Positions 17,228 through 28,201 are shown, numbered from the stretch's first letter. The stretch: 64,000 bases of DNA from Sporosarcina sp. P33 (GCF_002077155.1 NZ_CP015027.1:2396501-2460500), one strand, 5' to 3'. Program-made: numbers and translations. Notes: generated from the letters alone by a model not told the origin.

Positions 17228-19336
17228 ATGGATAATCAGCAAGAACAATGGGTGTTTGGCATTGACGTGGGAGGCACATTTACAGATGTGGTGGTTACCG
17301 GACGCGATGGAAAGATGATATCAACGAAGACCCCTTCAACGCCGGATCAATCGGATGGAGTTATGAACGGAATAGTGAAAGTTTCAGAACTGCTGGGACT
17401 AGATGTCAGAGAAGTATTAGCCGGCAGCCCGCTAATCGTTCACGGGACAACCGTTGCCACCAATGCATTGCTGGAGTATAAAGGAACGAAAACTGGACTG
17501 TTAACGACAGAAGGATTCCGCGATGAAATTGAATTTCGTCGTGCTTACAAAGAAAGCGTATTTTCCCCAAGATTGGAGGCACCGTTTCAGATCGTGCCAA
17601 GACGATATCGGATTGGCATCCCGGAACGTCTGGACCAAACAGGACAAGTCTTAAAAAAATTGGATGAACATAAAGTTCGTGAAGCGGTACGCGGTTTTGT
17701 CAGGGAAGGGATTGAGGCGATAGCTGTTTGTTTTCTATTTAGCTTTTTAAATCCTGCCCACGAGATTAGGGTCAGAGAAATTATTCAAGAAGAAGCACCG
17801 GATATGTTTGTATCTCTTTCTTGTGAAGTTCTGCCGCAAATAAGAGAATTCGAGAGGGTCAGCACTACGATCGTCAATGCCTTTATTGGTCCAGCCATGC
17901 AGAGTTATTTAGAGCATTTGGATGAGAGGCTCCGCGCAGATGGCTTTGCCGGTGAATTATTTGTCATGCAATCCAACGGCGGTGTGCAAAACGTCGTGCA
18001 AAGTGCTAGATTTGCAGCAGGCACACTTCTGTCTGGGCCGGCAGGCGGAGTCACAGCGGCCTCCTTAATTGGCGGTAAATCAGGTTATGAAAATGTTATT
18101 ACGGTAGACATGGGCGGAACAAGCTATGACGTTTCCGTAGTTGAAAAATTAAATCCGTCCATTACTACAGAAAGCTGGATCAGCCGTTACCGCGTTGCTT
18201 TGCCCATGATGGATATCCATACAATCGGAGCGGGCGGAGGAAGCATCGCCTGGATTGATAATGGAGGAGCCTTGCAAGTCGGCCCTAAAAGTGCCGGTTC
18301 CAATCCTGGTCCCGCTTGCTATGGTAAAGGCGGGGAAGAACCTACTGTAACGGATGTAAATGTATTTTTAGGCTATATCAATCCTGAAAATTTTCTGGGC
18401 GGAGAAATGAAGCTGGACCGCTCGTTGGCGGAGAAAGCTATTCGCACTCGTATTGCCGAACCGCTTGGAATTTCTACGGTGGAAGCTGCTCTTGCCATTT
18501 CACAAATTGTGAATAGTGATATGTCCAATGCCGTTCAGTTTGTTACGACACAACGAGGCCATGACCCGCGTAATTTCGCACTCATGGCCGTTGGAGGGGC
18601 GGGGGCTATTCATGCCGGTAAACAGGCAGAGGATCTCGGTATTAATACGGTCATCGTTCCTTCGTTAGCGCCAGTTTTTTGTGCGCTTGGCGATGTAGCG
18701 GCCAATCTGAAAGTGACCGAGCTGCGGACTTCTTTTGAGCGGTTGAAAGACGTTGATTTGCAGGCAATGAACGCTGCTTACGAGGCAATGGAACAAACTG
18801 CCCGAGAAAAGCTCGGCAGCCAATCTGTCACAGATCAGTATGAAACCCGCCGCTTTATTGATATGCGTTATGCGGGTGAAGTGCATGAAGTGACTGTTCC
18901 TGTAAGATCGAGAACCCGCCGCATCACCGAACTGAATTTGGAAGCGACAGTTGCTGACTTTCATGAGTTGCATGAAAGAATGTTTGCACATAAAGAAATC
19001 GGACATGATATTGAAATTTTAAACCTTCGCCTGGATTTAGCGGGTGTGAGAGAGCCTGTTAAAATGAAAGAAGAATCATTCCGGCAAGAGGATCCAAGCC
19101 ATGCTTTGACAAGTGTGAGAGAACTGCATTTCGATATCGAAACGTCTAAGACACCTATATATGACGGCTCCTTGCTGGAATCAGGTAATCTGATTGTAGG
19201 GCCGGCCATAATTGAACAATGGGGCAATACCATCATTGTTTATCCTGGACATGAAGCATTAATTGATGCATACCGCAACTGCATTATCGAGGTTAAACAA
19301 TCTGCTGTATCCCCGCAAAGAGGTGGGAACGAATGA
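17228..19336 (+). CDS. Hydantoinase/oxoprolinase A subunit (HyuA family)
   Basis: The 702-residue protein is a full-length HyuA-type subunit. The N-terminal part has the actin-like ATPase phosphate motif FGIDVGGTFTDVVVTG (residues about 10-25). The hydantoinase A domain follows, with LSGPAGGVTAASLIGG and VDMGGTSYDVSVVE (about 293-306). The family couples ATP hydrolysis to opening or carboxylating small cyclic or ketone substrates: N-methylhydantoin, 5-oxoproline, caprolactam, acetone or acetophenone. The A subunit phosphorylates; B subunits complete the reaction. The ATG lies behind AGAAGGAGG. Its TGA overlaps the next ATG (ATGA), indicating coupled translation. Substrate cannot be read from sequence. 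Confidence 0.88.
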   Translation: MDNQQEQWVFGIDVGGTFTDVVVTGRDGKMISTKTPSTPDQSDGVMNGIVKVSELLGLDVREVLAGSPLIVHGTTVATNALLEYKGTKTGLLTTEGFRDEIEFRRAYKESVFSPRLEAPFQIVPRRYRIGIPERLDQTGQVLKKLDEHKVREAVRGFVREGIEAIAVCFLFSFLNPAHEIRVREIIQEEAPDMFVSLSCEVLPQIREFERVSTTIVNAFIGPAMQSYLEHLDERLRADGFAGELFVMQSNGGVQNVVQSARFAAGTLLSGPAGGVTAASLIGGKSGYENVITVDMGGTSYDVSVVEKLNPSITTESWISRYRVALPMMDIHTIGAGGGSIAWIDNGGALQVGPKSAGSNPGPACYGKGGEEPTVTDVNVFLGYINPENFLGGEMKLDRSLAEKAIRTRIAEPLGISTVEAALAISQIVNSDMSNAVQFVTTQRGHDPRNFALMAVGGAGAIHAGKQAEDLGINTVIVPSLAPVFCALGDVAANLKVTELRTSFERLKDVDLQAMNAAYEAMEQTAREKLGSQSVTDQYETRRFIDMRYAGEVHEVTVPVRSRTRRITELNLEATVADFHELHERMFAHKEIGHDIEILNLRLDLAGVREPVKMKEESFRQEDPSHALTSVRELHFDIETSKTPIYDGSLLESGNLIVGPAIIEQWGNTIIVYPGHEALIDAYRNCIIEVKQSAVSPQRGGNE

Positions 19337-20802
19337 TTCAGGCACAGATTTTATATAGTAAGCTGCAGTCAATTAGCCGGGAAATGGGATACAATTTGCA
19401 GAGGATATCCCGCTCCCCGCTGCTGTCGCAAGATCGTGCATTTGCTACAGCCCTTTTTACGCCAGAATTGGAATTGGCTGTTCAGCATCAATATGAACCG
19501 GAGCATCTTTATGCAGTGAAAGACAGTGTGGCCCAGTTATTTGATTACTTTTCATTTGATATTGCGGATGGAGACGTGCTGATTGTTGCAGACCCATATA
19601 GGGGCGGAACGAAAGGGCAGTCTTTAACAATGGCGGCCCCTTTGTTTTTGGAAGGAGAGCTTGTTCTTTTTCCAGTAATCCGGGCGCAAATGATTGATTT
19701 GGCCGGAGAATACCCCGGCGGCTTCCATCCTGAGGCATTTGAAATTTGGCAGGAGAATGTAAGGATTACACCGATCAAGCTTTATAAGCAAGGAGTATTG
19801 CAAGCGGATATATTGAACTTCTTACTTTCGAACAGCAGAATGCCTTCTTCATTTAAAGCGGACCTGGAAGCCATGTATACCTGTTTACGGGAGGCACGGG
19901 AACAGCTGGAGGGACTGATTGAAAGCTCTGGGATGGAAGCAGTGGATTCATCCATTGAATCCCTTTTCCAATATAGTCAAAATCGGGTGAAAAACCATAT
20001 ATCCAATTTACAAGATACGGAGATGGCGGCATCTGTGGAGTTCGGAATCACGCCGGATGATCGAAATACGATTGCTGTCCGCATTCAGGCATCGGCAGAT
20101 TCGCTTACAGTCGATGTAAGTGAATCGTCGGCCCAATCTGAGAAACCGATCAATTCGCCGGCTGCTTTAACAAAAGCATTTGCAGTTTGGCCTTTTCTTG
20201 CCATGATTGCCGATGAGGTGCCGATCAATGAAGGACTGATGCGCTCCTTTACCGTTTTATTAAAGTCAGGGACAATCTGTGATCCTGCATTTCCGGCTGC
20301 CACCGCCCTGGCACCTGGCATCACGGGCCACTTTTTGGCTGAAGCTGTGTACAGGGCAATCAAAAGCAGTGGGAATGCGGATCAATTCCCTCCAATTTAC
20401 GGTACAGGTCCACAGGCCATATTCTACCCGGAACTCGGTGTGAACGAGGAAACGGAGCCAATCGTCCTTGTGCCCGGTTTTCCTGCCGCACAGCAAGGTT
20501 TTGGACCGCCTGCCCTATTCGGAGAGCGGCTGCTGGTCTCCGCTGAGGAATTGGAGCTGTATCATGGTTTTAAAATGATCTCGCGGGAATGGAAAAATGC
20601 CGGGCTGGAAGTCGTGCTGGAAAATCAGGAAGACGATGTCTATTTCAACTTGCTGCTTCCTTCAGGTAAAGATGATAGATTCGGATCTGTGACGATTGAG
20701 AGGGAGAAGTCGCGAAAAATAGAGCAAAGCGCAACAAACCAGCACGTGAAGAAAGGCGACCTCCTTGTCTTTGTGTACGCTGGAAAGGGGCAAAATGAAT
20801 GA
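19333..20802 (+). CDS. Diverged hydantoinase B-type subunit (first of two)
   Basis: At 489 residues this is shorter than its neighbour but clearly related: LLSQDRAFATALF near the start, then ADPYRGGTKGQSLT, PGGFHPEAFEIWQENVRI and FLLSNSRMPSSFKADLEAM. In the neighbour the second motif reads NDPYHGGSHSLDWT. Both His of DPYHGG.H are Arg and Lys here, so a probable metal or substrate site has been lost. It also lacks the C-terminal Gly-rich GGGGWGNP found in the other B subunit. It may be a structural or specificity partner in an A-B-B' complex (inference). ATGA overlaps join it to both neighbours. Confidence 0.8.
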   Translation: MIQAQILYSKLQSISREMGYNLQRISRSPLLSQDRAFATALFTPELELAVQHQYEPEHLYAVKDSVAQLFDYFSFDIADGDVLIVADPYRGGTKGQSLTMAAPLFLEGELVLFPVIRAQMIDLAGEYPGGFHPEAFEIWQENVRITPIKLYKQGVLQADILNFLLSNSRMPSSFKADLEAMYTCLREAREQLEGLIESSGMEAVDSSIESLFQYSQNRVKNHISNLQDTEMAASVEFGITPDDRNTIAVRIQASADSLTVDVSESSAQSEKPINSPAALTKAFAVWPFLAMIADEVPINEGLMRSFTVLLKSGTICDPAFPAATALAPGITGHFLAEAVYRAIKSSGNADQFPPIYGTGPQAIFYPELGVNEETEPIVLVPGFPAAQQGFGPPALFGERLLVSAEELELYHGFKMISREWKNAGLEVVLENQEDDVYFNLLLPSGKDDRFGSVTIEREKSRKIEQSATNQHVKKGDLLVFVYAGKGQNE

Positions 20803-22541
20803 GAAATGAAGATGTAATTTTATCGCAAGTTGTCGGCGGTTCGCTTGATGCTGTCGCAAGGGAAATGAGTGCAACAGTAACCCGAACAGCCAGGTCTCCT
20901 CTATTTAATGAAGCGCATGACTTTACAACAGGGGTATTTGACCTGTCGGGAAAAAAGTCTCGGCTTGTCGCTCAGGCCCCGGGCTGTACACTGCATCTGT
21001 ATGCAGTTGTTGGAGCTGTCGATCATTTGATGGATGCATTCCGCTATAATCTTCATCCAGGCGATATTCTGCTTGTGAATGATCCGTATCATGGAGGCTC
21101 ACACAGCTTGGATTGGACGATTGTCATGCCTGTTTTTTATAATCGCAAACCCATACTATTGCCGGCTGTCCGAAGTCACATGGGAGATAATGGCGGGCCG
21201 GTTGCAGGGGGATATAATCCCAAGTCTAAGGATATTTGGCATGATGGTCTCCGGATACCTCCGCTGAAGATATATGAACGGGGGGAAAAGAGGCAGGATG
21301 TTTTTGATATGATCGTCGCGAATAACCGGCTTTCTCATTGGCTGGAGGGTGATTTGAATGCCATGATTGGTGCGTGTAAAGTGGCAGCTGAAAGAATTCA
21401 GAATATGCTGGATAAGTACGGGGAAGAAAAAGTAGTCAAAGCCATTGATCAGCGGATTCAGTATACCGATAAAAGAGTCCGTGATGAAATTGGCAGCTGG
21501 CCCGATGGAGTCTATGTCGGCGAAACGTTTGCGGATCATGACTTTCAAGGCAATCGCGATATTAAAGTCAAGGCTTCAGTCACTGTGGAAGGAAGTGATT
21601 TGCATATCGATTTTACCGGTTCTTCGCCGCAAGTAAAAGGCTTTATTAATAGTCCGCTTTCCAATACCACTTCATTCGCGTTTGTAGCCATCTCCACTTG
21701 CTGTGATGAAGATATTCCAATTAATGAAGGGTATATGAATCCGGTTACCGTAACAGCACCGGAAGGAACCGTGGTGAATCCAAGAATGCCGGCTCCGTGC
21801 GGACATGCTACGGCGTGTGTCGGCGCAGAGATTGCAGAAGCAGTGCTTCAGGCAATTTCCCAGTGTGCGCCCACTCGTGTCGGCGTCAATGCGCATAAAT
21901 TGCCGCTCGCCTATTCACATGGTAAGTACGAAGACGGCAACCCGTGGGTAAATCTGAATTTCTTTGGCTATACGGGAGGAGCTGGCGCTGCGTATGAAAC
22001 AGATGGCTGGGGCTTATATCCTCCCGTCATGACGGGTGTCACTTTGCCGTCCATTGAAATGAATGAAGTCCAATATCCAAGCCGGGTGTTAAAACATGAG
22101 TATATGATTGATTTTACAGGAACCGGACGCTGGAGAGGAACACCGGGACTGGATGTGCAGATTCAGCATCTGACAGACAGTGCCACCAGCGTCATGATGG
22201 CGGGTGTCCGTAATACAACTAAAGGGTATTGCGGCGGCAAAGATGCGCCATCGAATAAAGTCATTGTTAACTATGGAACATCGCAAGCTCAGGATGTCGA
22301 AGAAACCGCCTTTGAAGTAAAAATGCCCCCTGAAGGAATTATCCAATTTTACCGGGCTGGCGGCGGAGGATGGGGCAATCCCTTTGAAAGAGAGCCGGCC
22401 CAGGTGCTTGACGATGTTTTGAATGGATTCGTTTCTGTAGAGGCTGCTTTGTGTGACTATGGAGTAGTGGTAGATCCTGTATCTCGCACGGTTGATATCA
22501 AGGCTACAGAGCAGCATCGTAACGCTAGTAAAGATAAGTAG
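20799..22541 (+). CDS. Hydantoinase/oxoprolinase B subunit
   Basis: The 580-residue protein is a full HyuB-family member. It carries HDFTTGVFDLSG, NDPYHGGSHSLDWTIVMP, DNGGPVAGGYNPKSKDIWHD and the C-terminal FYRAGGGGWGNPFEREP. All expected motifs are present, so this is probably the catalytically complete B subunit acting with HyuA (17228). Start ATG overlaps the TGA of the preceding gene. It closes the operon; a copy of the dispersed half-site begins one base after its TAG, and a TTCG terminator lies 217 bases on. Hydantoin, oxoproline, lactam or ketone chemistry are all possible. Confidence 0.88.
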   Translation: MRNEDVILSQVVGGSLDAVAREMSATVTRTARSPLFNEAHDFTTGVFDLSGKKSRLVAQAPGCTLHLYAVVGAVDHLMDAFRYNLHPGDILLVNDPYHGGSHSLDWTIVMPVFYNRKPILLPAVRSHMGDNGGPVAGGYNPKSKDIWHDGLRIPPLKIYERGEKRQDVFDMIVANNRLSHWLEGDLNAMIGACKVAAERIQNMLDKYGEEKVVKAIDQRIQYTDKRVRDEIGSWPDGVYVGETFADHDFQGNRDIKVKASVTVEGSDLHIDFTGSSPQVKGFINSPLSNTTSFAFVAISTCCDEDIPINEGYMNPVTVTAPEGTVVNPRMPAPCGHATACVGAEIAEAVLQAISQCAPTRVGVNAHKLPLAYSHGKYEDGNPWVNLNFFGYTGGAGAAYETDGWGLYPPVMTGVTLPSIEMNEVQYPSRVLKHEYMIDFTGTGRWRGTPGLDVQIQHLTDSATSVMMAGVRNTTKGYCGGKDAPSNKVIVNYGTSQAQDVEETAFEVKMPPEGIIQFYRAGGGGWGNPFEREPAQVLDDVLNGFVSVEAALCDYGVVVDPVSRTVDIKATEQHRNASKDK

Positions 22542-22542
22542 T

Positions 22543-22562
22543 AATGAGCACCACACAATTAC
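22543..22562 (+). repeat. Dispersed half-site directly after the stop codon
   Basis: AATGAGCACCACACAATTAC at 22543-22562 matches the GCACCACACAATT form seen at 13914. Up to 22757 I see nothing else. Confidence 0.5.
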
Positions 22563-22757
22563 CCCGCAATTAATAATGTACGATAACCTTTTGTGAGTTC
22601 TGAATATCAATCACCCGGCAGAGCCGTATCTCGATTCACAACCGTGTTAAATGTGGCAACGGGATCTCACATTATTCACATGCTATTCTGGCAATTGATT
22701 GATGAGTAGTAGAAGTTTATACGCGAACCCATGAACTTAAAATTAACCAGATAAGAG

Positions 22758-22788
22758 AGGACTGGCCTTCGGGCTGGTTCTTTTTTGC
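22758..22788 (+). terminator. Intrinsic terminator (TTCG loop) for the hydantoinase operon
   Basis: GGACTGGCC and GGCTGGTTC pair around TTCG, followed by TTTTTT. It is nearly identical in design to the one at 2826. Confidence 0.8.
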
Positions 22789-22805
22789 TTAGGGTTACAA
22801 TAAAT

Positions 22806-22838
22806 AAAGGACTGAGCCTCGTGTTGGCTTAGTCCCCA
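22806..22838 (-). terminator. Intrinsic terminator for the 22860-23408 gene
   Basis: GGACTGAGCC and GGCTTAGTCC pair over a 7-base loop. On the minus strand a TTTATTTA run follows, so it serves the leftward zinc-ribbon gene. Confidence 0.65.
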
Positions 22839-22859
22839 TAGAAATAAATGCTCTGCCAT

Positions 22860-23408
22860 TCACTCGAAATCATCAGCCAATTCCTTCATCACCATCTTCA
22901 CTTGAAATCCTTCAAAAGCTTGCAAGAGACGGCCTACCTCATTCCATGTATACGGTTTTCCATCGATGATTACGAGTGGTGTATCGCAGTTGTCCGAATC
23001 ATAGGAGAGTACGCCTTTCAAATGATTTTGTTTTATATATGTATAAGGTTCACCCGATGGAAATTTTCCTGTGGCCAGATACGTCTCGGACAGTCCGCGT
23101 GTTGTTTTTTCTATCAGTTGTTTAAATAGTTTATGCTGGTCATCATCTAGTTGCCCATCCACTGCAAATTCGTATCCTTGCTCCCGTCGTTCATGCGCAG
23201 TCAGCAAAATTGTTGTTCCCATGATCATTCGCTCCACTTCAAAGATGCGCATTACCCCATTTGCGTCATCAGCAATAAATGTAATGGGCAGTTCAGGAAG
23301 TTCAATTCCTAACTCTGCCGCCATCATGCTATTATAGCAATCCATACAAAGCGGCTGATTGCCAAATTGCACATGCACTTTGTCAGTACTGCATTGTTCA
23401 CATTTCAT
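22860..23408 (-). CDS. Uncharacterised zinc-ribbon protein (182 aa)
   Basis: Start chosen at the second ATG (23408), which has GGAGGG seven bases upstream; the ATG at 23423 has no site. The N-terminus has a zinc ribbon, MKCEQCSTDKVHVQFGNQPL followed by CMDCY, giving CxxC...CxxC. The rest is an acidic alpha/beta domain with the segments FEVERMIMGTTILLTAHE and GRLLQAFEGFQVKMVMKELA. Similar CxxC-headed proteins of unknown function are common in Bacillales. No membrane segment or operon partner is seen. Terminator just downstream. Confidence 0.75.
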   Translation of the reverse strand: MKCEQCSTDKVHVQFGNQPLCMDCYNSMMAAELGIELPELPITFIADDANGVMRIFEVERMIMGTTILLTAHERREQGYEFAVDGQLDDDQHKLFKQLIEKTTRGLSETYLATGKFPSGEPYTYIKQNHLKGVLSYDSDNCDTPLVIIDGKPYTWNEVGRLLQAFEGFQVKMVMKELADDFE

Positions 23409-23423
23409 CCGATCTCCCTCCAT

Positions 23424-23807
23424 TTATATCGTTATCGTATCATAAATAGTAGGGGAAGAACTTCGAGAACTCGCATATCTGACACTATTCTTACGATGTG
23501 AAAATGTACAAATAGTAAAGACTGAATATAGATAATCTGTCAGAGAGCATTGGTGTTAGTAAATAAAATTAATCATCGGGTCGTTTCTAGCTTTTGGCTA
23601 TCTAGAGTTGTAGAGCGAGGGGTGGTAAGATAAGTGAAGACAACAGAAAAGGTATTGTTCTTAAGTGAGGATGCCTGTGTCGTACATATTTATACGAAAA
23701 TTTTAGGAATTGTTTGCACTTGAAGATGTTTTAGGTTTTTATCGTTCCGCCTATTGCTATTGTTGTTACTCTTATTTGATTCGTAATCCCGAAAAATATA
23801 CAAAGGA
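23424..23807. other. Intergenic stretch without a gene
   Basis: I find no supported gene in these 384 bases. They hold the promoter region of the minus-strand zinc-ribbon gene, a weak half-site-like GGATGCCTGTGTCGTAC at about 23666, and AT-rich sequence before the next gene. Confidence 0.5.
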
Positions 23808-24551
23808 ATGATTTCAATAAAAAATAATAAATCCCTATATGTATATGGCCTAATATATTTTTTAGTCCCATTCCTTGCTGCCGCCATAGCAGCTTATTAC
23901 TACACTATAAAAACGCTATATAACAAGTTTCTAAACATATTAAATTCCGGCAGTATGTTCACATTGCTCTTTTTAGCCGTTTGCTTTTACATAGCTCAGT
24001 TTTTATCTGGATTCTTTTACAATTGGACCACTCGGAGTCCCAAAAAAGATGTTTTTAAGCATGTATACGACTGTCTGTGTATTGTAACTTATGCCATTTA
24101 TGAATTTGCAGCTTTCCTGGCTATTTATTTTTTGGTTTTCATGTGCATCATGCAGACAACTGCACTGAACGACATTCCACAGCTGCCAGGAGCTCAAGTA
24201 TTCTCACTCATAGGTAAGTCATTCATCATTACTTATTTGATCTATGTCATTTCCAGCGTTGCTTTTCATCGCTTCTTTCGCGCTTTCAGAGAAAAGGTGT
24301 GCATTGACAAAAGTTCTTTGGCAGGAGAGTTTATTAAAACGTTCCAAGCGAGTTTGACTCATTTATTAAGTGCCTTAATCTTAGTGACTACTTTTTTGGG
24401 TATTCTTGATAAACCTTTACATCCGGATGAACATGTCTTTTTTATTGGCCTCACTTTAATTTTATTGGGGGGCTACTGCTTTACATTTTATAAGAGCGAT
24501 TTGCATCTTTTCATTATCAAAGGATTTTTAAAAGAAGGAGACAATGAATGA
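23808..24551 (+). CDS. Multi-pass membrane protein, Yip1-like (247 aa)
   Basis: About six hydrophobic segments are visible, including IYFLVPFLAAAIAAYYY, LLFLAVCFYIAQFLSGFFY, FLAIYFLVFMCIM, SFIITYLIYVISSVAFH, LLSALILVTTFLGIL and FFIGLTLILLGGYCF. Length and layout resemble Yip1/DUF1282-type integral membrane proteins, but no signature is decisive. The ATG lies only one base after AAAGGA, too close for good initiation, so the true start could be a nearby non-ATG codon. No neighbour suggests a role. The C-terminus KEGDNE is acidic and probably cytosolic. Confidence 0.6.
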   Translation: MISIKNNKSLYVYGLIYFLVPFLAAAIAAYYYTIKTLYNKFLNILNSGSMFTLLFLAVCFYIAQFLSGFFYNWTTRSPKKDVFKHVYDCLCIVTYAIYEFAAFLAIYFLVFMCIMQTTALNDIPQLPGAQVFSLIGKSFIITYLIYVISSVAFHRFFRAFREKVCIDKSSLAGEFIKTFQASLTHLLSALILVTTFLGILDKPLHPDEHVFFIGLTLILLGGYCFTFYKSDLHLFIIKGFLKEGDNE

Positions 24552-24636
24552 TAGTCATATAGGGTACCTCAAATAATTTAGAAAGTAATGACAAACACCA
24601 GCTTGTATGGTAATCTGAAAAAAATAAATATTTCAT

Positions 24637-24729
24637 CCACTGGAGGTGCCTTTGAAGAGGCTGAGATCAAAGTAATGGACTTTGGGACTCCTAGAACCTG
24701 ATCCAGGTTATACTGGCGGAGGGAAGTGG
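24637..24729 (+). promoter_or_regulatory. TPP riboswitch upstream of thiO
   Basis: The THI-box core is clear: GGAGGTGCC, GGCTGAGATCAAAG, GAACCTGATCCAGGTTATAC and TGGCGGAGGGAAGTGG. TPP binding should promote the terminator at 24771. Confidence 0.92.
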
Positions 24730-24770
24730 CACTGCTTACAATAACTGTATGTTATAGACTGTATACATGA

Positions 24771-24805
24771 GGCGTTGCTTTCTTCCGGGAAGCGGCGTTT
24801 TTTTA
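24771..24805 (+). terminator. Riboswitch-controlled terminator before thiO
   Basis: GGCGTTGCTTTC pairs with GGGAAGCGGCG over a short loop, followed by TTTTTTT. It sits between the TPP aptamer and the thiO ribosome site. Confidence 0.85.
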
Positions 24806-24859
24806 TTTCCTTCCAGACCGGTACATCAGTATGTTAACCATTTAGAGGGAGCGGAGACC

Positions 24860-25993
24860 ATGAAGACATATGATCATATTGTTATAGGCGGAGGGGTAAT
24901 TGGCTGTTCTATTGCTTACCGGCTGGCTAAGGAAGGCGTAAGTGTAGCTGTATTTGATGCAGGGAAAGCTGGACAGGCTTCGATGGCAGCAGGGGGAATG
25001 CTTGGTGCGCAAAATGAATTTGAGCGGGAAAATCCGTTGTTGGACATCGCGCTGGAAAGCCGGGGGATGTTCCCGCAGCTTCGTGATGAGCTGCTTTCTA
25101 ATACGGGTATTGACATTGAGTTACGAACAGCCGGCCTGATCAAAACAGCCGCAACAGAACAGGATCGTGATGAGTTGCGCCGGCAATATCATTTTTTGTC
25201 CGAAAAGGATCCATCCATTCAGTGGCTTGAGCCGGAGGAAGTGCCGGAGATTGAACCTTGTATGACGTCCCGAACTGCCGGTGCGATTCTTCTGGAAAAA
25301 GACCATCAAGTAAAAGCACCCTTACTCGCACAGGCCTTTTTGAAAGCAGCAATACATGCCGGTGCCCATGTATATGAAGAAGCGCAGGCTGTTCGTCTGC
25401 TGATTCAGCAAGATCGGATAGTGGGGATTGATACATCAATCGGCTCGTTTTATGCAACTCAAGTGACGGTTGCGGCCGGTGCCTGGAGCAGCCATCTGTT
25501 AGCTGACACCGGCTTTTCCTTGCCCGTCATTCCTGTAAAAGGCGAATGCTTGTCGATCCGATTGGCCGGCCCTGCACCTGTCAAAACGGTTTTTGCGGCA
25601 GACGGCTGTTATATTGTGCCAAAACGAAATAAGGAAATGCTTATTGGCGCAACGTCTATTCCCGATTCCTTTGATACATCAGTAACGGTCCGCGGTATTC
25701 TTTCTCTATTACAGCGGGCTTCCCGCCTATTGCCTGTGCTCAGTGATGGAGAAATCCACCGGACATGGGCAGGGGTACGTCCTCAGGCAGCAGACCATCT
25801 GCCGGTCATGGGGGCTCATCCATTCATCGGCGGGCTGAATATATGTACGGGTCATTACCGGAACGGCATTTTGCTTAGCCCGATTACAGGTATATTAATG
25901 AAGGATTACGTGAACGGCTGTCAGGAGACACACAAGCAGCTTACTCCTTTTGCGCCGGCACGGTTTTGGTGCCAGGTGCCCGTGAAATTCTGA
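24860..25993 (+). CDS. thiO: Glycine oxidase ThiO (FAD-dependent)
   Basis: ThiO oxidises glycine to iminoglyoxylate for the thiazole half of thiamine. The start at 24860 follows GGGAGCGGAG; a longer frame upstream is riboswitch sequence. The FAD-binding GxGxxG motif reads IVIGGGVIGCSIAYRLA (residues about 7-23). The C-terminal DAO signature includes RTWAGVRPQAADHLPVMG and GHYRNGILLSPITG. The family tail usually ends near F.P.RF; here the last eight residues (WCQVPVKF) are encoded by a copy of the dispersed repeat. No thiS, thiG or thiF follows, so those genes must be elsewhere. The TPP riboswitch gives feedback control. Confidence 0.9.
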   Translation: MKTYDHIVIGGGVIGCSIAYRLAKEGVSVAVFDAGKAGQASMAAGGMLGAQNEFERENPLLDIALESRGMFPQLRDELLSNTGIDIELRTAGLIKTAATEQDRDELRRQYHFLSEKDPSIQWLEPEEVPEIEPCMTSRTAGAILLEKDHQVKAPLLAQAFLKAAIHAGAHVYEEAQAVRLLIQQDRIVGIDTSIGSFYATQVTVAAGAWSSHLLADTGFSLPVIPVKGECLSIRLAGPAPVKTVFAADGCYIVPKRNKEMLIGATSIPDSFDTSVTVRGILSLLQRASRLLPVLSDGEIHRTWAGVRPQAADHLPVMGAHPFIGGLNICTGHYRNGILLSPITGILMKDYVNGCQETHKQLTPFAPARFWCQVPVKF

Positions 25994-26045
25994 CAGTTGG
26001 AAAATTGAAAGAAGCCTTCTGCGAAACTGTTCAGAAGGCTTTCTT
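25968..26045 (+). repeat. Dispersed repeat overlapping the thiO 3' end, with terminator hairpin
   Basis: TGGTGCCAGGTGCCCGTGAA continues into ATTCTGAC and includes the thiO stop. The hairpin AAGCCTTCT...AGAAGGCTTTCTT (26012-26045) probably terminates thiO transcription. Layout matches the units near 6 kb. Confidence 0.7.
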
Positions 26046-26142
26046 GTATTTAAAACATAGTGACTTTCAAAAACACACTTCAAGAATTCAGTTCTGTTTA
26101 TGGCTAATTGCCGTAAAATCCTTGAACGCTGCAGAACCTTTA

Positions 26143-26310
26143 TTAGTAATGGACACTCTCCGTCTTTAAGCATTTTATGCATTTTCTATATGTTACGGTT
26201 TCGGTATATTCGTGTATGCACTGTGCTTGCAGGAGAGCCAGCTGTTCTTCTAACTGATGAAGAGTTTGTTGTTTTACAGTAATCTGATGAAGTAACTGCT
26301 CTGCGGTCAT
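26143..26310 (-). CDS. Small zinc-ribbon-like protein, 55 aa, downstream of thiC
   Basis: Reading leftwards from ATG 26310 to TAA 26143, the protein begins MTAEQLLHQITVKQQTLHQL and forms a helical, Gln/Leu-rich N-terminus of about 30 residues (short coiled coil). It then has C-x-H at 31-33 and CIKC at 44-47, a C..H...CxxC set that could bind zinc. The ribosome site AAGGAGTGAG lies upstream. It starts 18 bases after the thiC stop on the same strand, so it is probably cotranscribed under the thiC riboswitch. Function unknown; similar tiny Cys/His proteins are widespread in Bacillales. Confidence 0.65.
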   Translation of the reverse strand: MTAEQLLHQITVKQQTLHQLEEQLALLQAQCIHEYTETVTYRKCIKCLKTESVHY

Positions 26311-26328
26311 AACTCCACTCACTCCTTA

Positions 26329-28140
<1,812 letters not shown>

Positions 28141-28161
28141 TCAAGTAAAGGGAATCGGCAA

Positions 28162-28201
28162 CAAAAAAGACCAGTTCCGTAAATAGGACCTGGTCTTCAA
28201 A
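28162..28201 (-). terminator. Riboswitch-controlled terminator before thiC
   Basis: On the minus strand GAAGACCAGGTCC pairs with GGAACTGGTCTT, followed by TTTTTG. It lies between the aptamer and thiC. Confidence 0.85.
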
